Shown here: one piece after another, positions 1 to 11,143 of the stretch
Position numbering within the stretch: position 1 is the stretch's first letter
Layout: each line of letters opens with the position of its first letter
Position numbers and translations under genes: made by a program
Origin: Viola odorata
Taxonomy: Eukaryota; Streptophyta; Magnoliopsida; Malpighiales; Violaceae
Direction: 5' to 3'
Assembly (NCBI GenBank): GCA_963691705.1
Contig: OY829541.1
Coordinates: forward strand, 17,540,564-17,604,563
Length of the DNA: 64,000 nucleotides
The notes under the pieces: generated by a model
Database searches by the model: none
The model's input: the letters and a program-made list of their open reading frames with translations, nothing else
What the model was told of the DNA's origin: nothing

Positions 1-93
1 CAATTTCTAATCCATGCCCAAATGGCATGTCAATTTCATAATTTCAATTTCTAAACCATGCCCAATCGGCATGTCAAATTTCAATTTCTAATC

Positions 94-110
94 CATGCCG
101 AAACGGCATG
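94..110. repeat. Strengthened dyad: 7-bp arms, AAA loop (B class)
   Basis: CATGCCGAAACGGCATG pairs over seven bases with a three-base loop, one pair more than the usual monomer, because the base after CATGCC is G instead of C. The identical 17-mer recurs at 22770, 23808, 25097, 27176, 28465, 30200 and 31940, all in class B. At 31324 the outer C has become G, which shortens the arms again. Confidence 0.85.
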
Positions 111-1421
111 TCAATTTCATATTCAATTTTTAAGCCATGCCCAACGGCATGTCAACTTTCAATTTCAATTTCTAGACCATGCCCGACGGCATGTCAAATT
201 TCAATTTCAATTTCTAGACCATGCCCAATCGGCATGTCAAATGTCATAACTTCAATTTCTAAACCATGCCCAACGGCATGTCAAATTTCAATTTCAATTT
301 CTAGACCATGCCCAATCGGCATGTCAAATTTCAATTTCTAATCCATGCCCAAACGGCATGTTAATTTCATAATTTCAATTTCTAAGCCATGCCCTACGGC
401 ATGCCAACTTTCAATTTCAATTTCTAGACCATGCCCGACGGCATGTCAACTTTCAATTTCAATTTCTAGACCATGCCCAATCGGCACGTTATATTTCAAT
501 TTCAACTTCTAGACCATACCCAACGGCATGTCACACTCCAATTTCTAATCCATGCCCAAACGGCATGTCAATTTCATAATTTCAATTTCTATGCCATGCC
601 CAACGGCATGTCAACTTTCAATTTCAATTTCTAGATCATGCCCAATCGGCATGTCAAATTTCATAACTTCAATTTCTAAACCATGCCCAACGGGATGTCA
701 AATTTCAATTTCAATATCTATACCATGACCAGCGGCATGTCAAATTTCAATTTCTAATCCATGCCCAAACGGCATGTCAATTTCATAATTTCAATTTCTA
801 AGCCATGCCCAACGGCATGCCAACTTTCAATTTCAATTTCTAGACCATACCCAACGGCATGTCAAATTTCAATTTCGATTTCTAGACCATGCCCAACGGT
901 ATGTCAAATTTCAATTTCAATTTCTAGACCATGCCCAACGGCATGTCACATTCCAATTTCTAATCCATGCCCAAACGGCATGTCAATTTCATAATTTCAA
1001 TTTCTAAACCATGCCCAATCGGCATGTCAAATTTCAATTTCTAATCCATGACCAAACGCATGTCAATTTCAGAATTTCAATTTCTAAACCATGCCCAACG
1101 GCATGTCAACTTTCAATTTCAATTTCTAGACCATGCCCAATCGGCATGTCGAATTTCATAACTTCAATTTCTAAACCATGCCCAACGGCATGTCAAATTT
1201 CAATTTAAATTTCTAGACCATGCCCAATCGGCATGTCAAATTTCAATTTCAATTTCTAGACCATGCCCAACGGCATGTCACATTCCAATTTCTAATCCAT
1301 GCCCAAACGGCATGTCAATTTCATAATTTCAATTTCTAAACCATGCCCAATCGGCATGTCAAATTTCAATTTCTAATCCATGCCCAAACGACATGTCAAT
1401 TTCATAATTTCAATTTCTAAA

Positions 1422-1432
1422 CCATGCCCAGA
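1422..1432. other. Deletion scar at the B-to-A domain junction (copy 1)
   Basis: A monomer is reduced to 11 bases (CCATGCCCAGA) directly followed by a normal c-type monomer. Compared with the usual b-type 42-mer, 31 bases running from inside the dyad loop to the end of the linker are missing. The dyad right arm is lost. The left side is class B. The first CCAAGCCC monomer, diagnostic of class A, follows within 100 bp. An identical scar lies at 33268-33278. Confidence 0.85.
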
Positions 1433-2010
1433 CCATGCCCAATCGGCATGTCGAATTTCATAACTTCAATTTCTAAACCATGCCCAACGGCATGTCAAAT
1501 TTCAATTTCAATTTCTAGACCAAGCCCAACGGCATGTCAAATTTCAATTTCAATTTCTAGACCATGCCCAACGGCATGTCACATTCCAATTTCTAAACCA
1601 TGCCCAAACGGCATGTCAATTTTATAATTTAAATTTCTAAACCATGCCCAATCGGCATGTCAAATTTCAATTTCTAATCCATGCCCAAACTGCATGTCAA
1701 TTTCATAATTTCAATTTTTAAACCATGCCCAACGCCATGTCAACTTTCAATTTCAATTTCTAGACCATGCCCAATCAGCATGTCGAATTTCATAACTTTA
1801 ATTTCTAAACCATGCCCAACGGCATGCCAAATTTCAATTTCAATTTCTAGACCATGCCCAACGGCATGTCAAATTTTAATTTCAATTTCTAGACCATGCC
1901 CAACGGCATGTCACACTCCAATTTCTAATCCATGCGCAAACGGCATGTCAATTTTATAATTTCAATTTCTAAACCATGCCCAATCGGCATGTCAAATTTC
2001 AATTTCTAAT

Positions 2011-2217
2011 CCATGCCCAACGACATGTCAACTTTCGATTTCTATTTCAATTTCTAGACCAAGCCCAACGGCAAGTCAAATTTCAATTTCAATTTCTAGA
2101 GCATGCCTAACGGCATGTCACATTCCAATTTCTAAACCATGCCCAAACAGCATGTCAATTTTAAAATTTCAATTTCTAAACCATGCTAAATCGGCATGTC
2201 AAATTTCAATTTCTAAT
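2011..2217. repeat. 207-bp block lacking its leading 44-bp a monomer
   Basis: An h monomer is joined directly to the 48-bp b monomer with the AACGACATG marker, skipping the a monomer that normally opens a block. The length is 251 minus 44. The same loss is present at 33857-34063 in macro-copy 2, so it predates the macro-duplication. A G/C difference in the linker of the 48-mer separates the two copies. Confidence 0.75.
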
Positions 2218-2719
2218 CCATGCCCAAACTACATGTCAATTTCATAATTTCAATTTCTAAACCATGCCCAACGGCATGTCAACTTTCAATTTCAATTTCA
2301 ATTTCTAGACCATGCCCAACGGCATGTCAAATTTCAATTTCAACTTCTAGAGCATGCCCAACGGCATGTCACACTCCAATTTCTAATCCATACCCAAACG
2401 GCATGTCAATTTCATAATTTCAATTTCTAAGCCATACCCAACGGCATGTCAACTTTCAATTTCAATTTCTAGACCATGCCCAATCGGCATGTCGAATTTC
2501 ATAACTTCAATTTCTAAACCATTCCCAACGGCATGTCAAATTTCAATTTCAATTTCTAGACCAAGCCCAACGGCATGTCAAATTTCAATTTCAATTTCTA
2601 GACCATGCCCAACGGCATGTCACATTCCAATTTCTAAACCATGCCCAAACGGCATGTCAATTTTATAATTTCAATTTCTAAACCATGCCCAATCGGCATG
2701 TCAAATTTCAATTTCTAAT

Positions 2720-4967
2720 CCATGCCCAAACTGCATGTCAATTTCATAATTTCAATTTCTAAACCATGCCCAACGGCATGTCAACTTTCAATTTCAATTT
2801 CTAGACCATGCCCAATCAGCATGTCGAATTTCATAACTTTAATTTCTAAACCATGCCCAACGGCATGTCAAATTTCAATTTCAATTTCTAGACCATGCCC
2901 AACGGCATGTCAAATTTTAATTTCAATTTCTAGACCATGCCCAACGGCATGTCACACTCCAATTTCTAATCCATGCGCAAACGGCATGTCAATTTTATAA
3001 TTTCAATTTCTAAACCATGCCCAATCGGCATGTCAAATTTCAATTTCTAATCCATGCCCAAACGGCATATCAATTTCATAATTTCAATTTCTAAACCATG
3101 CCCAACGACATGTCAACTCTCCATTTCTATTTCAATTTCTAGACCAAGCCCAACGGCAAGCCAAATTTCAATTTCAATTTCTAGACCATGCCTAACGGCA
3201 TGTCACATTCCAATTTCTAAACCATGCCCAAACAGCATGTCAATTTTAAAATTTCAATTTCTAAACCATGCCAAATCGGCATGTCAAATTTCAATTTCTA
3301 ATCCATGCCCAAACTACATGTCAATTTCATAATTTCAATTTCTAAACCATGCCCAACGGCATGTCAACTTTCAATTTCAATTTCAATTTCTAGACCATGC
3401 CCAACGGCATGTCAAATTTCAATTTCAACTTCTAGAGCATGCCCAACGGCATGTCACACTCCAATTTCTAATCCATGCCCAAACGGCATGTCAATTTCAT
3501 AATTTCAATTTCTAAGCCATACCCAACGGCATGTCAACTTTCAATTTCAATTTCTAGACCATGCCCAATCGGCATGTCGAATTTCATAACTTCAATTTCT
3601 AAACCATGCCCAACGGCATGTCAAATTTCAATTTCAATTTCTAGACCAAGCCCAACGGCATGTCAAATTTCAATTTCAATTTCTAGACCATGCCCAACGG
3701 CATGTCACATTCCAATTTCTAAACCATGCCCAAACGGCATGTCAATTTTATAATTTCAATTTCTAAACCATGCCCAATCGGCATGTCAAATTTCAATTTC
3801 TAATCCAAGCCCAAACTGCATGTCAATTTCATAATTTCAATTTCTAAACCATGCCCAACGGCATGTCAACTTTCTATTTCAATTTCTAGACCATGCCCAA
3901 TCGGCATGTCGAATTTCATAACTTAATTTCTAAACCATGCCCAACGGCATGTCAAATTTCAATTTCAATTTCTAGACCATGCCCAACGGCATGTCAAATT
4001 TTAATTTCAATTTCTAGACCATGCCCAACGGCATGTCACACTCCAATTTCTAATCCATGCCCAAACGGCATGTCAATTTTATAATTTCAATTTCTAAACC
4101 ATGCCCAATCGGCATGTCAAATTTCAATTTCTAATCCATGCCAAACGGCATGTCAATTTCATAATTTCAATTTCTAAACCATGCCCAACGGCATGTCAAC
4201 TTTCCATTTCTATTTCAATTTCTAGACCAAGCCCAACGGCAAGTCAAATTTCAATTTCAATTTCTAGACCATGCCCAACGGCATGTCACATTCCAATTTC
4301 TAAACCATGCCCAAACGACATGTCAATTTTATAATTTCAATTTCTAAACCATGCCCAATCGGCATTCAAATTTCAATTTCTAATCCATGCCCAAACGGCA
4401 TGTCAATTTTATAATTTCAATTTCTAAACCATGCCCAATCGGCATGTCAAATTTCAATTTCTAATCCATGCCCAAACGGCATGTCAATTTCATAATTTCA
4501 ATTTCTAAACCATGCCCAACGGCAAGTCAACTTTCAATTTCAATTTCAATTTCTAGACCATGCCCAACGGCATGTCAAATTTCAATTTCAACTTCTAGAC
4601 CATGCCCAACGGCATGTCACACTCCAATATCTAATCCATGCCCAAACGGCATGTCAATTTCATAATTTCAATTTCTAAGCCATGCCCAACGGCATGTCAA
4701 CTTTCAATTTCAATTTCTAGACCATGCCCAATCGGCATGTCGAATTTCATAACTTCAATTTCTAAACCATGCCCAACGGCATGTCAAATTTCAATTTCAA
4801 TTTCTAGACCAAGCCCAACGGCATGTCAAATTTCAATTTCAATTTCTAGACCATGCCCAACGGCATGTCACATTCCAATTTCTAAACCATGCCCAAACGG
4901 CATGTCAATTTTATAATTTCAATTTCTAAACCATGCCCAATCGGCATGTCAAATTTCAATTTCTAAT
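2720..4967. repeat. 2,248-bp HOR, unit 1
   Basis: This unit is built of nine blocks of 332, 251, 170, 332, 331, 249, 81, 170 and 332 bp (54 monomers), which sum to 2,248. The 331- and 249-bp blocks are a 332 and a 251 with one- and two-base losses (an AACTTAATTT linker, a CCATGCCAAACGG start and a GGCATTC deletion). The next unit repeats all of these private changes at the same spacing, which proves tandem duplication of the whole unit instead of independent block amplification. Confidence 0.88.
4636..4967. repeat. Type example of the 332-bp block (a-b-c-d-e-f-g-h)
   Basis: Eight monomers in order measure 44, 42, 45, 42, 42, 36, 44 and 37 bp. Monomer a has loop CAAAC and linker TTTCATAATTT. 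Monomer b has TCAACTTTC after the dyad, and c has loop CAATC with TCGAATTTCATAACTTC. Monomer d is the plain 42-mer and e starts CCAAG. Monomer f has CACATTCC or CACACTCC, g has TTTTATAATTT, and h has loop CAATC and ends CTAAT. This is the commonest block in class A. Confidence 0.9.
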
Positions 4968-5299
4968 CCATGCCCAAACTGCATGTCAATTTCATAATTT
5001 CAATTTCTAAACCATGCCCAACGGCATGTCAACTTTCAATTTCAATTTCTAGACCATGCCCAATCAGCATGTCGAATTTCATAACTTTAATTTCTAAACC
5101 ATGCCCAACGGCATGTCAAATTTCAATTTCAATTTCTAGACCATGCCCAACGGCATGTCAAATTTTAATTTCAATTTCTAGACCATGCCCAACGGCATGT
5201 CACACTCCAATTTCTAATCCATGCGCAAACGGCATGTCAATTTTATAATTTCAATTTCTAAACCATGCCCAATCGGCATGTCAAATTTCAATTTCTAAT

Positions 5300-5550
5300 C
5301 CATGCCCAAACGGCATATCAATTTCATAATTTCAATTTCTAAACCATGCCCAACGACATGTCAACTCTCCATTTCTATTTCAATTTCTAGACCAAGCCCA
5401 ACGGCAAGCCAAATTTCAATTTCAATTTCTAGACCATGCCTAACGGCATGTCACATTCCAATTTCTAAACCATGCCCAAACAGCATGTCAATTTTAAAAT
5501 TTCAATTTCTAAACCATGCCAAATCGGCATGTCAAATTTCAATTTCTAAT
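5300..5550. repeat. Type example of the 251-bp block (a-b48-e-f-g-h)
   Basis: Six monomers measure 44, 48, 42, 36, 44 and 37 bp. This block type carries its own markers: GGCATATC in a, AACGACATG and a CCATTTCTATTTC linker in b, GGCAAG in the right arm of e, CCTAACGG in f, AACAGCATG with TTTTAAAATTT in g, and CCAAATCGG in h. The same markers recur as a set in almost every 251-bp block, so the block is inherited as a unit. Confidence 0.88.
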
Positions 5551-5720
5551 CCATGCCCAAACTACATGTCAATTTCATAATTTCAATTTCTAAACCATGC
5601 CCAACGGCATGTCAACTTTCAATTTCAATTTCAATTTCTAGACCATGCCCAACGGCATGTCAAATTTCAATTTCAACTTCTAGAGCATGCCCAACGGCAT
5701 GTCACACTCCAATTTCTAAT
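5551..5720. repeat. Type example of the 170-bp block (a-b48-d-f)
   Basis: Four monomers measure 44, 48, 42 and 36 bp. Markers are AACTACATG (elsewhere AACTGCATG) in a, an extra AATTTC hexamer in b, CAACTTCTAGA at the end of d, and in this subtype GCATGCCC in place of CCATGCCC opening f. The length is close to that of a nucleosome repeat, but nothing in the sequence shows that this matters. Confidence 0.88.
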
Positions 5721-7215
5721 CCATGCCCAAACGGCATGTCAATTTCATAATTTCAATTTCTAAGCCATACCCAACGGCATGTCAACTTTCAATTTCAATT
5801 TCTAGACCATGCCCAATCGGCATGTCGAATTTCATAACTTCAATTTCTAAACCATGCCCAACGGCATGTCAAATTTCAATTTCAATTTCTAGACCAAGCC
5901 CAACGGCATGTCAAATTTCAATTTCAATTTCTAGACCATGCCCAACGGCATGTCACATTCCAATTTCTAAACCATGCCCAAACGGCATGTCAATTTTATA
6001 ATTTCAATTTCTAAACCATGCCCAATCGGCATGTCAAATTTCAATTTCTAATCCAAGCCCAAACTGCATGTCAATTTCATAATTTCAATTTCTAAACCAT
6101 GCCCAACGGCATGTCAACTTTCTATTTCAATTTCTAGACCATGCCCAATCGGCATGTCGAATTTCATAACTTAATTTCTAAACCATGCCCAACGGCATGT
6201 CAAATTTCAATTTCAATTTCTAGACCATGCCCAACGGCATGTCAAATTTTAATTTCAATTTCTAGACCATGCCCAACGGCATGTCACACTCCAATTTCTA
6301 ATCCATGCCCAAACGGCATGTCAATTTTATAATTTCAATTTCTAAACCATGCCCAATCGGCATGTCAAATTTCAATTTCTAATCCATGCCAAACGGCATG
6401 TCAATTTCATAATTTCAATTTCTAAACCATGCCCAACGGCATGTCAACTTTCCATTTCTATTTCAATTTCTAGACCAAGCCCAACGGCAAGTCAAATTTC
6501 AATTTCAATTTCTAGACCATGCCCAACGGCATGTCACATTCCAATTTCTAAACCATGCCCAAACGACATGTCAATTTTATAATTTCAATTTCTAAACCAT
6601 GCCCAATCGGCATTCAAATTTCAATTTCTAATCCATGCCCAAACGGCATGTCAATTTTATAATTTCAATTTCTAAACCATGCCCAATCGGCATGTCAAAT
6701 TTCAATTTCTAATCCATGCCCAAACGGCATGTCAATTTCATAATTTCAATTTCTAAACCATGCCCAACGGCAAGTCAACTTTCAATTTCAATTTCAATTT
6801 CTAGACCATGCCCAACGGCATGTCAAATTTCAATTTCAACTTCTAGACCATGCCCAACGGCATGTCACACTCCAATATCTAATCCATGCCCAAACGGCAT
6901 GTCAATTTCATAATTTCAATTTCTAAGCCATGCCCAACGGCATGTCAACTTTCAATTTCAATTTCTAGACCATGCCCAATCGGCATGTCGAATTTCATAA
7001 CTTCAATTTCTAAACCATGCCCAACGGCATGTCAAATTTCTATTTCAATTTCTAGACCAAGCCCAACGGCATGTCAAATTTCAATTTCAATTTCTAGACC
7101 ATGCCCAACGGCATGTCACATTCCAATTTCTAAACCATGCCCAAACGGCATGTCAATTTTATAATTTCAATTTCTAAACCATGCCCAATCGGCATGTCAA
7201 ATTTCAATTTCTAAT

Positions 7216-7511
7216 CCATGCCCAAACTGCATGTCAATTTCATAATTTCAATTTCTAAACCATGCCCAACGGCATGTCAACTTTCAATTTCAATTTCTAG
7301 ACCATGCCCAATCAGCATGTCGAATTTCATAACTTCAATTTCAATTTCTAGACCATGCCCAACGGCATGTCAAATTTTAATTTCAATTTCTAGACCATGC
7401 CCAACGGCATGTCACACTCCAATTTCTAATCCATGCGCAAACGGCATGTCAATTTTATAATTTCAATTTCTAAACCATGCCCAATCGGCATGTCAAATTT
7501 CAATTTCTAAT
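7216..7511. repeat. 296-bp block with a 51-bp fused c/d monomer
   Basis: The monomers measure 44, 42, 51, 42, 36, 44 and 37 bp. The 51-mer at 7302-7352 starts as a c type (CAATCAGCATG, TCGAATTTCATAACTTC) and finishes as a d type (AATTTCAATTTCTAGA). This is best explained by recombination between AATTTC tracts of adjacent monomers. The same block is found at 36814 and 40028, and a similar 51-mer occurs inside the 2,042-bp HORs. Confidence 0.8.
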
Positions 7512-7932
7512 CCATGCCCAAACGGCATATCAATTTCATAATTTCAATTTCTAAACCATGCCCAACGGCATGTCAACTTTCCATTTCTATTTCAATTTCT
7601 AGACCAAGGCCAACGGCAAGTCAAATTTCAATTTCAATTTCTAGACCATGCCCAACGGCATGCCACATTCCAATTTCTAAACCATGCCCAAACGGCATGT
7701 CATTTTTATAATTTCAATTTCTAAACCATGCCCAATCGGCATGTCAAATTTCAATTTCAAATCCATGCCCAAACTACATGTCAATTTCATAATTTCAATT
7801 TCTAAACCATGCCCAACGGCATGTCAACTTTCAATTTCAATTTCAATTTCTAGACCATGCCCAACGGCATGTCAAATTTCAATTTCAACTTCTAGAGCAT
7901 GCCCAACGGCATGTCACACTCCAATTTCTAAT

Positions 7933-8351
7933 CCATGCCCAAACGGCATGTCAATTTCATAATTTCAATTTCTAAGCCATACCCAACGGCATGTCAACTT
8001 TCAATTTCAATTTCTAGACCATGCCCAATCGGCATGTCGAATTTCATAACTTCAATTTCTAAGCCATACCCAACGGCATGTCAACTTTCAATTTCAATTT
8101 CTAGACCATGCCCAATCGGCATGTCGAATTTCATAACTTCAATTTCTAAACCATGCCCAACGGCATGTCAAATTTCAATTTCAATTTCTAGACCAAGCCC
8201 AACGGCATGTCAAATTTCAATTTCAATTTCTAGACCATGCCCAACGGCATGTCACATTCCAATTTCTAAACCATGCCCAAACGGCATGTCAATTTTATAA
8301 TTTCAATTTCTAAACCATGCCCAATCGGCATGTCAAATTTCAATTTCTAAT
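7933..8351. repeat. 419-bp block with duplicated b-c pair
   Basis: The order is a-b-c-b-c-d-e-f-g-h, which is a 332-bp block plus an 87-bp (42+45) b-c duplication. It gives the longest open frame type in the window (121 codons), simply because more in-frame monomers precede the stop. Copies occur at 37531 and 40745, and a variant at 60744. Confidence 0.82.
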
Positions 8352-8483
8352 CCATGCCCAAACTGCATGTCAATTTCATAATTTCAATTTCTAAACCATG
8401 CCCAACGGCATGTCAACTTTCAATTTCAATTTCTAGACCATGCCCAATCAGCATGTCGAATTTCATAACTTTAATTTCTAAAC

Positions 8484-8499
8484 CATGCCGAACGGCATG
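8484..8499. repeat. Strengthened dyad: 7-bp arms, AA loop (A class)
   Basis: CATGCCGAACGGCATG is a perfect 7-bp inverted repeat around two bases, made by a C-to-G change in the loop. The same 16-mer lies at 38082 and 41296. Both are the positional equivalents in macro-copy 2, so this is one inherited substitution and not repeated selection for a stronger hairpin. Confidence 0.85.
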
Positions 8500-9021
8500 T
8501 CAAATTTCAATTTCAATTTCTAGACCATGCCCAACGGCATGTCAAATTTTAATTTCAATTTCTAGACCATGCCCAACGGCATGTCACACTCCAATTTCTA
8601 ATCCATGCGCAAACGGCATGTCAATTTTATAATTTCAATTTCTAAACCATACCCAATCGGCATGTCAAATTTCAATTTCTAATCCATGCCCAAACGGCAT
8701 ATCAATTTCATAATTTCAATTTCTAAACCATGCCCAACGACATGTCAACTTTCAATTTCAATTTCAATTTCTAGACCAAGCCCAACGGCATGTCAAATTT
8801 CAATTTCAATTTCTTGACCATGCCTAACGGCATGTCACATTCCAATTTCTAAACCATGCCCAAACAGCATGTCAATTTTAAAATTTCAATTTCTAAACCA
8901 TGCCAAATCGGCATGTCAAATTTCAATTTCTAATCCATGCCCAAACTGCATGTCAATTTCATAATTTCAATTTCTAAACCATGCCCAACGGCATGTCAAC
9001 TTTCAATTTCAATTTTAATTT

Positions 9022-9037
9022 CTTGACATGCGTCAAG
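9022..9037. repeat. Replacement inverted repeat CTTGAC-ATGC-GTCAAG
   Basis: The usual CATGCC/GGCATG dyad is missing from this monomer. An internal deletion plus small changes leave CTTGACATGCGTCAAG, a different inverted repeat with perfect 6-bp arms and a four-base loop. Identical 16-mers occur at 38539 and 41834, the equivalent positions in macro-copy 2. This is the only core I found that departs fully from the CATGCC dyad. Confidence 0.85.
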
Positions 9038-9137
9038 TTTCAATTTCAACTTCTAGACCATGCCCAACGGCATGTCACACTCCAATTTCTAATCCATGCC
9101 CAAACGGCATGTCAATTTCATAATTTTAATTTCTAAG

Positions 9138-11143
9138 CCATGCCCAACGGCATGTCAACTTTCAATTTCAATTTTAGACCATGCCCAATCGGCATGTCGA
9201 ATTTCATAACTTCAATTTCTAAACCATGCCCAACGGCAAGTCAAATTTCAATTTCAATTTCTAAACCATGCCCACCGGCATGTCACATTCCAATTTCTAA
9301 ACCATGCCCAAACGGCATGTCAATTGTATAATTTCAATTTCTAAACCATGCCCAATCGGCATGTCAAATTTCAATTTCTAATCCATGCCCAAACTGCATG
9401 TCAATTTCATAATTTCAATTTATAAACCATGCCCAACGGCATGTCAACTTTCAATTTCAATTTCTAGACCATGCCCAATCGGCATGTCGAATTTCATAAC
9501 TTCAATTTCAATTTCTAGACCATGCCCAACGGCATGTCAAATTTCAATTTCAATTTCTAGACCATGCCCAACGGCATGTCAAATTCCAATTTCAATTTCT
9601 AGACCATGCCCATCGGCATGTCAAATTCCAATTTCTAATCCATGCCCAAACGGCATGTCAATTTCATAATTTCAATTTCTAAACCATGCCCAACGGCATG
9701 TCACATTCCAATTTCTAAACCATGCCCAAACGGCATGTCAATTTTATAATTTCAATTTCTAAACCATGCCCAATCGGCATTCAAATTTCAATTTCTAATC
9801 CATGCCCAAACGGCATGTCAATTTTATAATTTCAATTTCTAAACCATGCCCAATCGGCATGTCAAATTTCAATTTCTAATCCATGCCCAAACGGCATCTC
9901 AATTTCATAATTTCAATTTCTAAACCATGCCCAACGGCATGTCAACTTTCAATTTCAATTTCAATTTCAACTTCTAGACCATGCCCAACGGCATGTCACA
10001 CTCCAATATCTAATCCATGCCCAAACGGCATGTCAATTTCATAATTTCAATTTCTAAGCCATGCCCAACGGCATGTCAACTTTCAATTTCAATTTCTAGA
10101 CCATGCCCAATCGACATGTCTAATTTCATAATTTCAATTTCTAAACCATGCCCAACGGCATGTCAAATTTCCATTTCAATTTCTAGACCATGCCCAACGG
10201 CATGTCAAATTTTAATTTCAATTTCTAGACCATGCCCAACGGCATGTCACACTCCAATTTCTAATCCATGCGCAAACGGCATGTCAATTTTATAATTTCA
10301 ATTTCTAAACCATGCCCAATCGGCATGTCAAATTTCAATTTCTAATCCATGCCCAAACGGCATATCAATTTCATAATTTCAATTTCTAAACCATGCCCAA
10401 CGACATGTCAACTTTCCATTTCTATTTCAATTTCTAGACCAAGCCCAACGGCAAGTCAAATTTCAATTTCAATTTCTAGACCATGCCTAACGGCATGTCA
10501 CATTCCAATTTCTAAACCATGCCCAAACAGCATGTCAATTTTAAAATTTCAATTTCTAAACCATGCCAAATCGGCATGTCAAATTTCAATTTCTAATCCA
10601 TGCCCAAACTGCATGTCAATTTCATAATTTCAATTTCTAAACCATGCCCAACGGCATGTCAACTTTCAATTTCAATTTCAATTTCTAGACCATGCCCAAC
10701 GGCATGTCAAATTTCAATTTCAACTTCTAGACCATGCCCAACGGCATGTCACACTCCAATTTCTAATCCATGCCCAAACGGCATGTCAATTTCATAATTT
10801 CAATTTCTAAGCCATGCCTAACGGCATGTCAACTTTCAATTTCAATTTCTAGACCATGCCCAATCGGCATGTCGAATTTCATAACTTCAATTTCTAAAAC
10901 ATGCCCAACGGCATGTCAAATTTCAATTTCAATTTCTAGACCAAGCCCAACGGCATGTCAAATTTCAATTTCAATTTCTAGACCATGCCCAACGTCATGT
11001 CACATTCCAATTTCTAAACCATGCCCAAACGGCATGTCAATTTTATAATTTCAATTTCTAAAGCATGCCCAATCGGCATGTCAAATTTCAATTTCTAATC
11101 CATGCCCAAACGGCATGTCAATTTCATAATTTTAATTTCTAAG
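9138..11143. repeat. 2,042-bp HOR family, unit 1 (2,006 bp, one 36-bp loss)
   Basis: The unit opens with a short-linker monomer (AATTTTAGACC in place of AATTTCTAGACC) and includes an f monomer with CCCACCGG, a g monomer with TTGTATAATTT, and a linker reading AATTTATAAACC. It repeats at 11144 and 13186. It is 36 bp shorter than unit 2 because two monomers (48 and 42 bp) are fused into one 54-mer at 9925-9978. Confidence 0.83.
9925..9978. repeat. 54-bp monomer, the longest seen
   Basis: After the dyad the linker runs through four TTTCAA steps before CTTCTAGA. It joins the front of a 48-bp b monomer to the tail of the following d monomer, so one dyad is lost. The equivalent fused monomer is at 42737-42790. 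Recombination within the hexamer tract is the simplest explanation. Confidence 0.8.

Larger units (their letters stand above)
1..1432. repeat. B-class satellite domain, partial (left edge)
   Basis: B-class monomers are marked by linkers ending in ATATCTATA, by loop variants such as CCGAAACGG, CCCGACGG and CCCTACGG, and by absence of both the CCAAGCCC start and the 48-bp monomer. All of these hold here. The segment equals 31847-33278 with very few substitutions, so the window opens inside a B domain whose other copy is fully visible at 22.3-33.3 kb. Confidence 0.8.
4968..7215. repeat. 2,248-bp HOR, unit 2
   Basis: This unit is a near-exact copy of the preceding one. One visible difference is TTTCTATTTC in place of TTTCAATTTC near 7040, just before an e monomer. 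Macro-copy 2 has only one such unit, and its last block (36482-36813) carries the TTTCTATTTC form. The single unit there therefore resembles the right-hand copy here at its end, consistent with unequal crossing-over in one lineage. Confidence 0.88.

Noticed and set aside
5300..5720. p53-family half-site (RRRCATGYYY) in GAGCATGCCC and AAGCATGCCC variants
   Set aside because: The match is confined to minor variants that begin GCATG. The standard monomer has mismatches, the organism is unknown, and one half-site match in a palindromic CATG context is expected by chance.
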